This document shows, piece by piece, positions 53,393 through 64,000 of a stretch of DNA of 64,000 nucleotides. The notes beneath the pieces are model-generated. The model had not been told where the DNA came from. It saw only the letters and a program-made list of their open reading frames with translations, and made no database searches. The stretch spans positions 33,686,140 to 33,750,139 of the forward strand of contig NC_058342.1 in assembly GCF_905475395.1 (NCBI RefSeq). The letters run 5' to 3'. How positions within the stretch are numbered: position 1 is the first letter of the stretch; every line of letters starts with the position of its first letter. The position numbers and the translations under genes were made by a program. This stretch comes from Chrysoperla carnea. Its lineage: Eukaryota; Arthropoda; Insecta; Neuroptera; Chrysopidae.

Positions 53393-54240
53393 AATCCAAT
53401 CGTCTAAAGACAAACTGAAACACCAAAGTGTCGGATTGGGGATCCTCAATCCGAAAATAATTCACACTAATTTTGACTACATTCATTGCATAATTAAAAC
53501 AAAGTGAATTTTGTTCAAAAAAGTGTCCCCCTAAAAATGTATGCACTGAGTTTCGATCATGTACACACTATTTTTAGTTGTGAGATAAGTTTGAGGAAGA
53601 AGGAACTGCCCAGAATGTAAATAAGCATTAAAATAACCATTCCGGAATTTCACTATCATCCACCGGTTTAGTGGGGTCATCTTAGAAAAAGAGGGGTCAT
53701 CGAAAAATTTCAGTAATAAGTCTGCGGTTTAGGTAAATATTAATATAAAAATTTTTATTTAAAATTTGAAACAATGTTTTATAAAATTTAAATACAAAAA
53801 GAAAAACGTACGTAATCAAAACGATTCACAAACGCGTTTTCGCGATTACCAGTTATGGGCTACAATGAGCTTGAACTTTTTTGGAGTACAAGATAATTTT
53901 TCAACCGGTTTATAAAACTCCATCGTGTTTGTGAATCGTTTTCAGTCGTAAATAAAGCAGTTGAATGATCTCAAACGTTTTTCGCTTGCTATCAATTCGA
54001 ATTTTCACATGAAAATTAATAAGTATGTTCCGAGGTTACGTTAACGCAAATGGAAGTTACTACGACAGTAAATGCCATTAGCGAATACTTCAATTTATAT
54101 TGTGAGCAGGCCCGTGTGAACGGGAGGGGTTTCTAGGATCATATGTCCTTTATCCTCTATCAAACTTTACATGTCTCTTTCTCAACAAAATAAACAATTT
54201 TGATCAAGAATCTTGGGCTCGATTTTTTGAACTAGATTAT
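53393..54240. other. Intergenic DNA with one short hairpin
   Basis: A 19-base inverted repeat, aaaacgattcacaaacgcg (53818) with its complement at 53924-53942, has one mismatch and could be a small MITE. A motif gattaccagttatggg (53845) is shared with 51176. Otherwise nothing is identifiable. Confidence 0.45.
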
Positions 54241-54249
54241 TCAACTTTG

Positions 54250-54480
54250 CAAGATGATTTCCGTGACATCTAGGTCGACGAAGTTCAACGCATTACCGGA
54301 CAGGATGCCAAAAAAATACACTTGTATTTGCAATAAAGATGTGTTTCCAAATGTCAACCAAATGCTTCGCGTTTTGACAGTTTTGCCTGTGACAACAGTG
54401 ACGAATGAACGCTCCTTTTCAACTTTACGTCGTCTCAAAACATACCTTAGATTGGCAATGTCTGAAGTTCAGCTAAACTG
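54250..54480 (+). mobile_element. hAT transposase C-terminal fragment
   Basis: A plus-strand ORF ends with NKDVFPNVNQMLRVLTVLPV, then TNERSFSTLRRLKTYLR and MSEVQLN plus stop. The NERSFSxLRRLKxxLR segment is the diagnostic hAT dimerisation motif. Only the 3' end of the transposase gene is present. The relic at 1370-1900 is related. Confidence 0.8.
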
Positions 54481-54589
54481 AATATCACATTTTTTCTTGT
54501 TTTTATTGACTTTATGACCTAACATGATGAATACAAGTTTGAACCCCTTCCCTTGGATAACTCCTGCACACGGACCTGATTGTGAGCAA

Positions 54590-54945
54590 TAATCTTAGTG
54601 GAAATTTTCGTTCCGTTATAGAATATTCATTCCCTTTTGCAACGTGAATTAATTCGGAGGTAAAATGATTTAAAAGAATTTCTCTTGGTGCCAAAAATTT
54701 TAGGGGACTCTAAAACGGAACGTATTTACGAAAAATGACGTCACATTATACATGGCTTGCTTGGAACATACTTGTGTACACTATAATTAATTAACTAATA
54801 AATAGATGGCAGCAAAATTTTGTTTGAAATCTCATTATATTAAAATATGAAAATAATAAATTTTGATTTTGGCAAATTTCTTGTATTAATAAATATTGTG
54901 ACAAGAATTTTTAAATTTTATTAAATTTTAACCAAATATCTTGAT
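54590..54945. repeat. Duplicated segment, copy B (P450 3' end and flank)
   Basis: Counterpart of 51619-51890, beginning ttgtgagcaataatcttagt. It reaches into the last codons of the P450 on the minus strand. About 80 bases, including acgtcacattatacatggct, are present only here. Confidence 0.75.
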
Positions 54946-57568
54946 TTGTAGCCAGAAAATGTATATTTGGATTAAATTGAATATTTGTGGGTGTCGTTGA
55001 ACATTCGTTTAACTGATATTGTTTTAAAATCATAATTAAAGCTAATTTTACATGAAGCAAGCCAAAAGTTTTACCTGAAACAAAAAATAATCATATTTAT
55101 AAGAATGAAGCGGAAAAAAGGAAAGTATAATGTGGTTACTTACCAATACATGTTCGTTTTCCATCACCAAATGGTAAGTAAGTGCATTCTTTGATAGTTT
55201 TATCACTAGCAAATCGATTCGGATCAAATTGTTCTGGATTTGGATAATATTTTGGATCATTATGTATGCTAAATACGGGTATATATATTAATGCACCTTT
55301 GTTTATTATTTGTTTTGTATTTTCCACTTTATAATCTCTGACACAAGTTCGATTTATCAATGGATTTACTGGATATTTCCGTAAAGTTTCTACAAAAGAA
55401 TTATTTAAATCAAATCTCAAACAATTTTTTGCTCCCTGCTTTAACAAAATTTTTACTCTGAGCTTACGCTTTTTTGGAATGAGTTGGCCAAAATATCGTT
55501 TGACGGCTAATTTTAACCCACAAACACAAAAGTCGGGTTCTTTTAACGATTGGACAAGTATTTTTCGAGATAACATCATAAATCGATCTGAAATAATGTG
55601 TTTCTCCCAAACTACACGCCCAATTGTCAAATAATTCATTCAAAGAACATTTTAAGGGTGGATTAGCAAAGGTTTCACAGAAAGCCATTTTCCTATCCAA
55701 TATTGCGGGGTCATTGCAGATTTCCAAACGGGGGACGACTTTTTCTTAATACTAGAAGTGATATAAATGCATACCTTTTAAAACCATGTCCAAATATGTG
55801 AATTTTTTGGATAAATTTTGATAGTTAAGATCCTCAATTTTATAAAATACTTTATTTATCTCTTTACGTAACTTTTCTTGAACATCCACATTTCTTGCCA
55901 ATTCGTACAACGTAAAAATAATCAATGGATTTAACATTTGTAAGCAGTTCAAGAAAAATTGAAAACCTTTTGTTACATTTTCACGATCTTCATCATATTT
56001 CTTAGGTTCATCGTTTCGCTGAATTTTCGTCCAAACTTTATTAAAATTTTCATTTAATTTTAATTGATTATTATTCACAAAAGACACGTCTGGATTCAGT
56101 TTAATAAACCTTGTTACAAGGTTCGTAAAAATCGATAATTCTGGATAAAGTCCAATACCAAAATTGGCTAACATACGCCATTTTGGTTGTGGTGGCGCAT
56201 AAACTTTTTTGATCTCTTCGTTAATCGCTTGATCGTATTTCAATCCAAATGTTGTACTACCCAAAATCGATACCATTAAATTTAATACAAAGTTATTGAT
56301 GTTTACGTCATCTGTGTCGGTATTTGTAGGTGAACAATTTTTATATGACGTTGCAAGACATTCTCGTATATCGGTGAATAATTTTTGTATCAAATCTTCG
56401 GAAAATAAATCTAAATGACCAATCCATGCGGATCCAGTTACTTCTGATGAATATGCGGCTATTGGATCATGAATTCCATTGTAAAATATTCCACGATCTT
56501 GGAAAAATTCGAAATCACTAGATAAACAAAAATTATATAATTACGCCCTGAATCAAAATGCATTTATGCAAAAACGACTACATAGTGCTGCCACCTTCAA
56601 TATTGTATTGGAAGCTGTGTGTTCATAGTCTATGGTAGCAAGAATCATAGAGTTTTTATTATGTAGACTATTAAAGAAGACGACTTAATTCTGAATCCCA
56701 GGAAATACATTCGATGGGCTCATATACGTCCGGCACGATCATGTGCATTCATTCTGCGCAACTTCTTATTTAATATGATGACTATACGCTATGCTCGTGA
56801 GATACAATCAGCGCCGCCAAATTCAGATAAGCGAACTTAAAAGTGCCGGACGTAGATGAGCCCACTCAAAACGCAGAGTTATGTCTCCTTCTCTTATAGT
56901 CACTCATGTCACTGTTGTGAAAAATTGAATTTTGTTTTCTTACGTAATTAAAATTGTTTTGATGAGCTCAGGTTCGTTAATTATGACTCCTGGTCGAGTA
57001 AATAGATAAATTCCACTAATTTTTTGCTTCACACTTTTACCAAGTTCATATAGTTCCTAAAAATATTAATACAGGAATTAATTTTGATCAAAACAAAAAT
57101 TAAAACTAATGTTCCATTGCAAAGAATTACAGCTGGGATGTTCTCATTGACTTTATAGTTATACATAGACTAAGCATCGCCTATCTTTCCGTACAGATTT
57201 TACGTAAGCAATTAACTCAGATGTTGGCAAGCTTTGATAATCAGTCTATGTAACTCTAACGTCAATGGACGTTACGTTCTCTATTTGCATTCTTTAAATT
57301 AAGTGATTTGACAGATATCGATTCTGTGTAAATTTATACAGTTAAAATAATTTACCTGAAAGACGGTAGCAAATGATTTATCACCAAAAATAAAATCGTT
57401 AAGATTTCCAGCGGGAAAATATGGTGTCAAATAGTTGACACCATATCTGGACCAATGTAAAAATGTAAATCGTGACGCCAAAAACAATACAACAAGTCCA
57501 AATAATCCAAACAATATAAAATCAATAAAAATCCATTGAAATGAAAATTCTGGGGGTTTTATTTCCAC
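54911..57568 (-). CDS. Cytochrome P450, CYP6-like (CYP3 clan), atypical I-helix
   Basis: Heme-thiolate protein anchored to the ER by its N-terminus. Exons on the minus strand: 57568-57356, 57056-56944, 56517-55775, 55389-55144, 55074-54911; all phases agree, 492 residues, full length. Residues 13-33 are the membrane anchor. Seen motifs: K-helix ETLR (357-360, rebuilt across an intron), PEQFDPNRF (408-416), heme loop FGDGKRTCIG with Cys437. The region after it, FGLLHVKLALIMIL, fits the L-helix. Two catalytic motifs are not canonical. The I-helix AGxET is NCLQM (299-303) within FQFFLNCLQMLNPL, although YELARN next to it aligns without gaps. The C-helix WxxxR is WIGHL (140-144), and the usual LTPTFTSGK is absent. 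Substrate unknown; it could be a peroxide-type isomerase, a binding protein, or a decaying copy with an open frame. Introns 1 and 2 carry MITEs. Confidence 0.93.
56715..56864. mobile_element. Short MITE in P450 intron 2
   Basis: Inverted ends tgggctcatatacgtccggc (56715) and gccggacgtagatgagccca (56845-56864), one mismatch in 21 bases; total 150 bases, no coding capacity. Confidence 0.65.
57145..57267. mobile_element. MITE family 2, copy A, in P450 intron 1
   Basis: Left end cattgactttatagttatac plus atagactaagcatcg; right end cagtctatgtaactctaacg plus tcaatg, imperfectly inverted. It shares ends with the larger copy at 62373-62726. Confidence 0.65.
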
Positions 57569-57924
57569 TGTAACAAATTGAAAAACATAATAATTAAATA
57601 TTCAGATAATAAAAATTTGAGAAAATTAATATTTTTAATATTTTATTAGCGTGTAGGTTACTTTTGTATAATTTAGAAACACCTATTGAGAAACGTTAAT
57701 TACAAAAGCATTCACTACAATTGCATTAAACACGTTTTCACTTTGAAATATAAAATAAGCAAAAGACCCCACACGTACTTTTAGAAAATAACTCTCGACC
57801 AAACTTTCTGAAAATTTGGGAAATGTTACTCCTTGTAGAGAGTAACAAAAGTTTCCACAATTCGTCAAAAAGTTTGACAGTAAGCCATTTTTCATATAGA
57901 TGATGCGGGAATCTTCTACCTAGG

Positions 57925-57952
57925 TTAAGTTAGATTAGGTTAGGTTAGGTTT
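57925..57952. repeat. Short interstitial TTAGG-type tract
   Basis: taggttaagttagattaggt followed by taggttagg. This is a few imperfect insect telomere-type units. It may equally be the orphan tail of a SINE or LINE family 1 insertion on the minus strand. Confidence 0.6.
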
Positions 57953-60030
57953 TATTAATTAAATTGAAATGATTTTTAAAAATTTGAGCAAATTTTCTTT
58001 TTGCTTGGTATAAAAATTTGAATATATTAGACACTTTTCACTCGAAACTGAATCCCTCCATTTTTTTTATATCCCCTTCCACAAGTCACTCAAACACAAC
58101 TTTGGATTGGTAACTGAATTTTTGAACAATAATGCCTACGTTAACGGAAATACAAATTTTAACAAATTTTCCAAATCACTGTTCAAGGTTCTTTTTGAAA
58201 AACCGAATACAAAAATAATTAAAAATAGTAACGACAAAAATAAAAAATTTACCTTGAGGCATTGTTTTCTATTATTTAAAAGAAACCGTTTTGGATTTTT
58301 TTGGAGAAAAATTATTTGAAAATAAAAAATGTTGTGATGAAAACACTAGTATGGCCAAAAGCACATACGTTTTTGGATGAAACGGAAAAACTGATTACAT
58401 TTGCAATTTTTTTTTATAGTTTTGTTGAAATATTTTCTTTCGTAGGTAGTTCCATATCAATTATTTGTTCGATTGTTCTCTGATAATAGGAGCAAGTCGT
58501 GTACCTTTAGGCATTTATGAAAAAAATTAACTTTGAAAGACATTGTACGCAGATTTAATCTTTTTGTTCATTTATTTCTTGGATTATATTCTTTATTCTT
58601 GATGTCACTTGATCGCTGCGATTCGCCTTTATACTAGGCATCGGGACCAGGACCCGAAATTCTTGAAATCTAATAAAAGTAGGATCGATTTGAAAAGTAT
58701 GACCCAAATTCAGTAGGTTTACATGCTTGGTTTATCAAAATTGGATAAAATTTGAATGTTTTTATAGTTTAGAAATATTATTTTACCAAAAAATAATAAC
58801 GCTCTATAATTAATATATGTCTATAGAATACATAATTAATATGTCAAACAAACTTAGGTTATGTAAACAAAACAAACCTACATTGATGCTATTGGCCATA
58901 TTAAACAAGTTTCCAATAGAAATTTCCTTTAAAATTTGAACTGATTGAGTTAGACACAGTTAAATTCACATTATTTTTGTCATTACACTCAACTATATAC
59001 TTTCCGACGCCATAATGACAGTTGTAGAAAGTGGAATTAAATTTAAATCATTAGGCTAGGAAAGTAGTTAATGTTATCGATCCAAGGCATTGGTCTAGCT
59101 GTTTAATTGAATGGCTGAATATATGCAGGCCGCTAGTTGAACGGTGTCATTTAGTAAAAAAAGGTACTGGAGTTTAAAGGAAAATATCCAGGCCATATAA
59201 TGAACAATAACTTGATAATGAGTTATCAATTTCAAGTTAGGGATATCATCCAACGGTGCAATGGTTCAAAGGTACACGACTTGCCTCTACTTTTACAGTA
59301 TTTTTGATTGATTATTTTAATCAATATAAGTTATAACCCATGCCATAAGGCACTTTTCATTTAACATAAGAACCGATCATGAAAATTACCCAAATTTTAA
59401 TACATTTTACCACCCACAAAAATTCATACAATCTATTCGAAAATACACACAAATTTAATTTAATTTTGTAATTGTATATCCGACTGTGCACGAAGTACAG
59501 GGGCTGTCAGAAATATTCGAAGGGGCCACACAATTACTAAATGCAGTATAGTTATCTATAAATGTTATTATTCAATAAATAATAAAAAAAATCAATTAAT
59601 CAAAACATATTAAAAATATGTTTTTACGTATCGTTGAATCCGCCTGGCCTCGCCTCCTCCCCATTTAACCACCCACCAGCGTTTTTAACCAGAAACATTA
59701 TTGAAAATATTAACAAAGCATGATAAATTAACAGGTATTGTACGCTCTGTAATAGTTTTTCGCTATGATAACAGCGCAAAGTCATTTTTTTGTTAAAAAA
59801 ACACCCAAAAAATAATCGCTTACACCTACAACCGTTCTCTGAAAGACGAATTGATTTTTTTGCAACAATTTAATTACTTTTTATTTCTGACAATTTATCG
59901 CAATATTTTTAACCAACATGGCCGTATCCAAGCACCTCTTTCATATTGGGCACTGTTGGCCCAAGTAGACAGGGCTCCGTGAACCTCTGTATTATAATTT
60001 TTGATTGAACTTTTAATTTTTGATGTTAAT

Positions 60031-60152
60031 TTTGACCAAAAATTTGAAAAATATAGTATAGATTTGATAGGATTACATTTTGGGTTTATGAAAAATGGAT
60101 GTGGACCCAATCCTACTAAATCTGGACTATATTTTTCAAATTTTTGATCAAA
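60031..60152. repeat. Hairpin inverted repeat
   Basis: Arms of about 45 bases: tttgaccaaaaatttgaaaa (60031) pairs with ttttcaaatttttgatcaaa (60133). The paired stretches include gatttgataggatt and aatcctactaaatc. Loop about 35 bases; identity about 85 percent by eye. Confidence 0.6.
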
Positions 60153-61800
60153 TTTAATCTTTAATGAGTTTCAAGAATTTATATATATATATAACGAAAA
60201 TTCGAAAGACTTAGCAGAGATGATACTAACTCTTGAAATTAAATTGGATTTAAAAACCTGATTTTTCATTTTACCTGTTTTGTCTTGAAACATTTTCTTC
60301 TCCTTGATGCTCCTCCGAACACATTTTCACTTTTCATTTTCAATTTCCCGCATGTGATTACCACATAAACTAATTAAGTATCGTTAATTTATTGGGAAAT
60401 GACATATGATCAACTAGCAAATTCCAAGAATGTCAGGCGCGTCTCTCGAGTTAGCATCCCCCAATTATCTCCTTGAATTCCTTTCATTTTCGATTTTACA
60501 AATTTTGCAAGAAAACATGTGATTTATGTCATTTTTCAATTATTTCGTTCACTTTTTTAAAATAATTTTAACCATAGACTTTATAGTATATGGACTTCTA
60601 CTTGAACATGGACTACTACATTGGTACATGAATACAAATACTGGTACATATTCGACTTTTTCGAAACAAAACTTTTTTTCAAGCATTAAAATCGTGAAAT
60701 AAATACACTGAAAAAACATAAACAATCCTTCCAAATTGCTAACACATGTACTGAAATCTGCTGAAACGAACCGGGCTTCTTTGGACGGAGTTGACGTTAA
60801 TACAACCTAGAGATAAGGGTTAACCATCTTATATGGCTGTTGAACTCAAAAAGTGCTCAAAAAAACGTAAAATTAAATTTCAGTTAATGGCCACAATGAC
60901 TTTCTTGAGTAAGGTGGGCTTGTTCTGAAGATAGTTACTAGAGAAAAAGGTGTTTGATGTGAACTTCTCTATCCTTCTTTAACAACTTGTTCATATCCTT
61001 ATCTTACTCTTATTACTTTCTTTTAAAACTTTTTAAATTGGTATTCCAGTACACCATTGCCATCTTAATTTTACGTTTATTTTCGGACACTTTTTGTAAC
61101 ACGGAGATAGTGATCCTTTTCTCTACTCTTCATAGTTATAATCTTCTACGTTTGACCACGAAATCATTTCTATTAGCAGTCTATGTGCTATAATGTCTAT
61201 GAAAGAAATATATATTACTGAAAACCATAGAATTAATAACAAAAAAAACCATAGAGTTAATGTTGTATATAACCTCTTTGCTGAAAACTCAATTGGTCGT
61301 AATAATTGTTTCAGCGATGTCGCTATTATAGATTTAGACTATATATATTATATTTAATTTATTATATAAATTAATTTTCCAATAACAAAATTATTTAACA
61401 ACGAATTTTTACACACAAAAAAATACATATTTAACATTATTTATAATAAACAAAAACAGTTCTATAATATTTTCTTATTGATGAAAATTGTCTGTGATTA
61501 TTGGTTTCTACGGTAAGCAAGTACCCTACACTATCCTTATGAAAAATCGCTTTCAGTACAACTTTCCGAAAATTTGAGAAATGTTAGTTCTTGAAAAGTA
61601 GAACAAGTCTTCGCATGATAATAAAATTCAAAATTTGGTATTTTTCGAGATACTTCACCTAGAATTTAAGAAAAGGATCTCGTGTTTATTAACTTGCATG
61701 TAAATTATTTCGAAGACCAACAAGTTTTAACCTTGTTGAAAGTTTTTTTTCGTAAGAATGATGTGGGGCCCCTCGTTGAGTTAGGTATGTATTAAACAGT

Positions 61801-61806
61801 TTTATT
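61801..61806 (-). terminator. Candidate polyadenylation signal of the DM4/12-like gene
   Basis: AATAAA on the minus strand, 207 bases after the stop codon at 62013. Confidence 0.35.
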
Positions 61807-62012
61807 CAGTCTTATAGAGATACGTTTTCATAAATTTTACAAAAATTTAAATAAGTTTAGCCGCTTATCTGATCCCCTCCGGTTTGATATTTGACGTGCC
61901 TTCAAAAGGATCAGTTTGAACAGATTTTTGTTTTAATTTTCAAAGCATTTAGGGTGGATAATCGGCTAACTTAATGATTTTGACATAGTCAATATGCCAT
62001 ATTGTTGATATA

Positions 62013-64000
62013 TTATAATCTTTTAACTATTGAATTTGGACGGGCTCGTCGAATCATCTGTAAAACTTGTACACTTTGAAATGGACAACTTGGATAAAAA
62101 TTATGACAGCCTTGACCTTCCAAACCAGATATTAATTGACCCATATGCGCAGCATAATGATATTTTGATGACATTGTGCCATATATTAATATGTTACTTT
62201 GCCTAAAACAAAAAAAAAATTTTAATATAGGGTCTTTCAATGAGAGTGATATTTTTTAATTTTTGAATTAAAAACACAATTCAATGTTAATTGTGCTTTA
62301 TTTTGTAGCTTAGATATTAAAGTGCACAAAATATCATTCTTTCCCCCACAATTTTTAATGTCGAAGTTTTTCCATTGACATTACATTACATAGACTAAGT
62401 GCCGAACGATTTTAAGCGTGCCAACATCTGAGGTAATTTCTTAGGTCTAATAAATTGTAGATTCGTAAGAAAAATGTAAAACGAAACGTGATAAGTATTT
62501 TTTTAAGCCAAAAAGCGAAAAAGTTCAGTGAAATCGCGATGTTTAATGTAAAACATTTTGTAATTTTGAAAATTTAACATTCATTGTATGTTTTTTGATT
62601 AATTTTCCTATATTCTTTTGATAAATGTCTCTAGCTGACCTAAAAAATTACCTCAGTTGTTAGCAAGCTTCTCACTGTAGGGAAAGATAGTCGATGCTTA
62701 GTCTATGTATAGCTATAAAGTCAATGAGTTTTTTGCATTAATTCTATGACTTGAATTATACGCCTTGTAGATACGCCCCGAGCAACCCCTCAGTATTGTT
62801 AGTAGTTGTTGTATTGTTGAAGGTGTCATCTGTTATTTTCACAAAAAAATCGAAATTGGTTTGGTTTAGTTCTACAATTATTATCTTATAATTTCACGAG
62901 ATGGCGCTACTATACATACATTATTTGAAAAATATAAATTTTTAACCTTTTCCTAATGTCATTCTTATTAAAAGAATAGCTCTATGTGCCCACTTCCCCT
63001 ATACAGTGAATTCCTAAAGTTATTTAAATAAGAAGTGTTATTTGATACACATCCACTGACTTACTTTATTAAATTTAATAATTCGCGTTCGTTTGACGAA
63101 AGTGTGTTTTTACGAGGTGTAGCACTCATTTCGCAAATTAATTTTGGTAGACAATGTTCTTTTAACACTTCCAAAACTTCATATTTTGATTTAAAAAGGC
63201 CTGAAACAAAATAAATTACGTGTTTTTATTCAAATTAAATATAATCGCGCCAAAATAGCTTTTTTTTTTGGACGATTTTGTGATTGAGCCGACAAATCTA
63301 TTTCACTGACAAGACACTTGTAAATATGTTATCAAGTTTAAAAATATTTGGAATAAGTTACGATATGTAAAATTTAACCAAAAATTTGGTAAATTGATAT
63401 AGGTGTTCTTAAAATGACCTATTTAGTTCTCAGTTTCAGCACGATATCTCAAAAACGAAAAGAGATATCAAGGTGAAATTTTTATAGTGTGCTTAAGACG
63501 TAAAAAGTGAGTTTTAGTTCGTAAATGAGTAACATAGGTTATAACTTGACAATATGTAGACGAAAAGTAAGAATACAATTTTTCGATATCTGGACTAATT
63601 TTCAAAATATCGAAAATTGAAAATTTTATTGAATTATTTAGCTTTCGATATTTCGAAACAAGAAAGATATCGAAAAATGTTATTCTTATTTTTCATCTAT
63701 ATTCATGAAGTTATAACAAAATTTATCATCAAAGTTGAAAATACGGTACAAATATTTTCAACCCTAAATTTAAAATTGCGTTAGTGCTCGTACTACCTTA
63801 AATGAGTTAACAACAGATGGCATTCGAAAAAACAAGATTATACCTAATTTCTCTATCGTGTCCTTTTCAATTTGTTCATCTAAATTCAAAGCAACTGTTC
63901 CACCATGTAAACCAGGCACACGTGGTTCCACTAAACCTTTTTTCACTGGAAACTCTTTTTTATTAATCTGTTTTTTCTGATGTAAATTTTTACTCTTGTC
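62013..64000 (-). CDS. Insect secreted-type protein with DM4/DM12-like cysteine pattern (3' part, incomplete)
   Basis: Last three exons on the minus strand: beyond 64000 to 63844, 63200-63065, 62202-62013. Phases agree and give at least 161 C-terminal residues, open at the window end. The first visible exon contains VEPRVPGLHGGTVALNLDEQ. The following part has YEVLEVLKEHCLPKLICEMS, ERELLNLI, KYHYAAHMGQLISGLEGQG and CHNFYPSCPFQSVQVLQMI, ending NSIVKRL. The order [hydrophobic]CxxxxICExxA...ERELLxLI...A...GxxxxCxxxYPxCPF resembles the DM4/DM12 family of insect proteins, which are mostly uncharacterised and often secreted. Family assignment is by pattern and tentative; exon structure is well supported. 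The 62203-63064 intron contains a MITE family 2 copy. Confidence 0.75.
62373..62726. mobile_element. MITE family 2, copy B
   Basis: Long inverted ends: 62373-62445 (cattgacattacattacata, then acatctgaggtaatttctta) against 62645-62726 (aaaaattacctcagttgtta, then tatagctataaagtcaatg). 354 bases, non-coding, inside an intron of the DM4/12-like gene. It shares ends with 57145-57267. Confidence 0.75.
63540..63800. mobile_element. MITE family 1, copy C
   Basis: Contains ttttcaaaatatcgaaaatt, gctttcgatatttcgaaac and agttgaaaatacggtacaaa in the same order as copy A, and ends tagtgctcgtactacctta at 63782-63800. It lies in the intron just before the exon at 63844. The left end is not sharp. Confidence 0.65.

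Larger units (their letters stand above)
57569..61800. other. Intergenic DNA between the P450 and the DM4/12-like gene
   Basis: Divergent or unrelated flank with no supportable gene. It contains a short TTAGG-like tract (57925-57952), a hairpin (60031-60152), and loose cousins of MITE family 2 ends (near 60575 and 61178). Other parts are AT-rich and featureless. Confidence 0.45.

Noticed and set aside
55464-55727. ORFs inside P450 intron 3 as additional P450 coding sequence
   Set aside because: They share no P450 motif, and the K-helix ETLR is rebuilt exactly by splicing this segment out. Part of it is a dispersed repeat also seen near 38540.
57925-57952. Interstitial telomere
   Set aside because: Only a few imperfect TTAGG units; more likely an orphan retroelement tail.

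Overview
The window is nuclear DNA of an insect. It is very AT-rich, its genes are split by GT-AG introns, and its repeats are of the kinds seen in insects (tRNA-derived SINEs, jockey/R1-like LINEs, mariner, hAT, Penelope-like and many short inverted-repeat elements). Several retroelement tails end in CCTAA units, the complement of the insect telomere unit TTAGG. The order cannot be fixed from this sequence alone. No CRISPR array, operon or prokaryotic feature is present.

Layout. (1) 1-2690: AT-rich flank with a decayed hAT relic and a SINE. (2) 2690-25211, plus strand: nuclear factor I (NfI), with a CpG-bearing promoter and arthropod initiator near 2718, a candidate first coding exon at 3552-3632, a 10 kb repeat-filled first intron, then eleven well-supported coding exons (13795-25211), one of them followed by a GC-AG intron. 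(3) 25212-39160: NfI 3' UTR, then about 13 kb of AT-rich intergenic DNA with LINE fragments, hairpins and tandem duplications. (4) 39350-48556, plus strand: complete ten-exon sarcalumenin gene (Srl), a lumenal calcium-store protein with a long acidic region containing 21 seven-residue repeats, followed by an EHD/dynamin-like GTPase domain. (5) 48620-54900: intergenic DNA with an orphan promoter-like segment, a small C2H2 zinc-finger ORF on the minus strand, a second SINE copy and a hAT fragment. (6) 54911-57568, minus strand: a five-exon, 492-residue CYP6-like cytochrome P450 with an intact heme-binding loop but without the usual I-helix and C-helix catalytic motifs. (7) 62013-64000, minus strand: the last three exons of an insect protein with a DM4/DM12-like cysteine pattern, running off the window end.

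The genes have no evident functional link: a transcription factor, an ER/SR calcium-store GTPase, a P450 and a probably secreted protein, as is usual for animal gene order. The observations most worth following are the P450 with a rewritten oxygen-activation motif, the shared 3' tail of a SINE and a LINE family, a Penelope fragment ending in a perfect 33-bp inverted duplication, and a duplicated segment that carries the P450 3' end to the 3' flank of the zinc-finger ORF. Splice boundaries were joined by hand from frame and splice-site sequence; no alignment, RNA data or database search was available.
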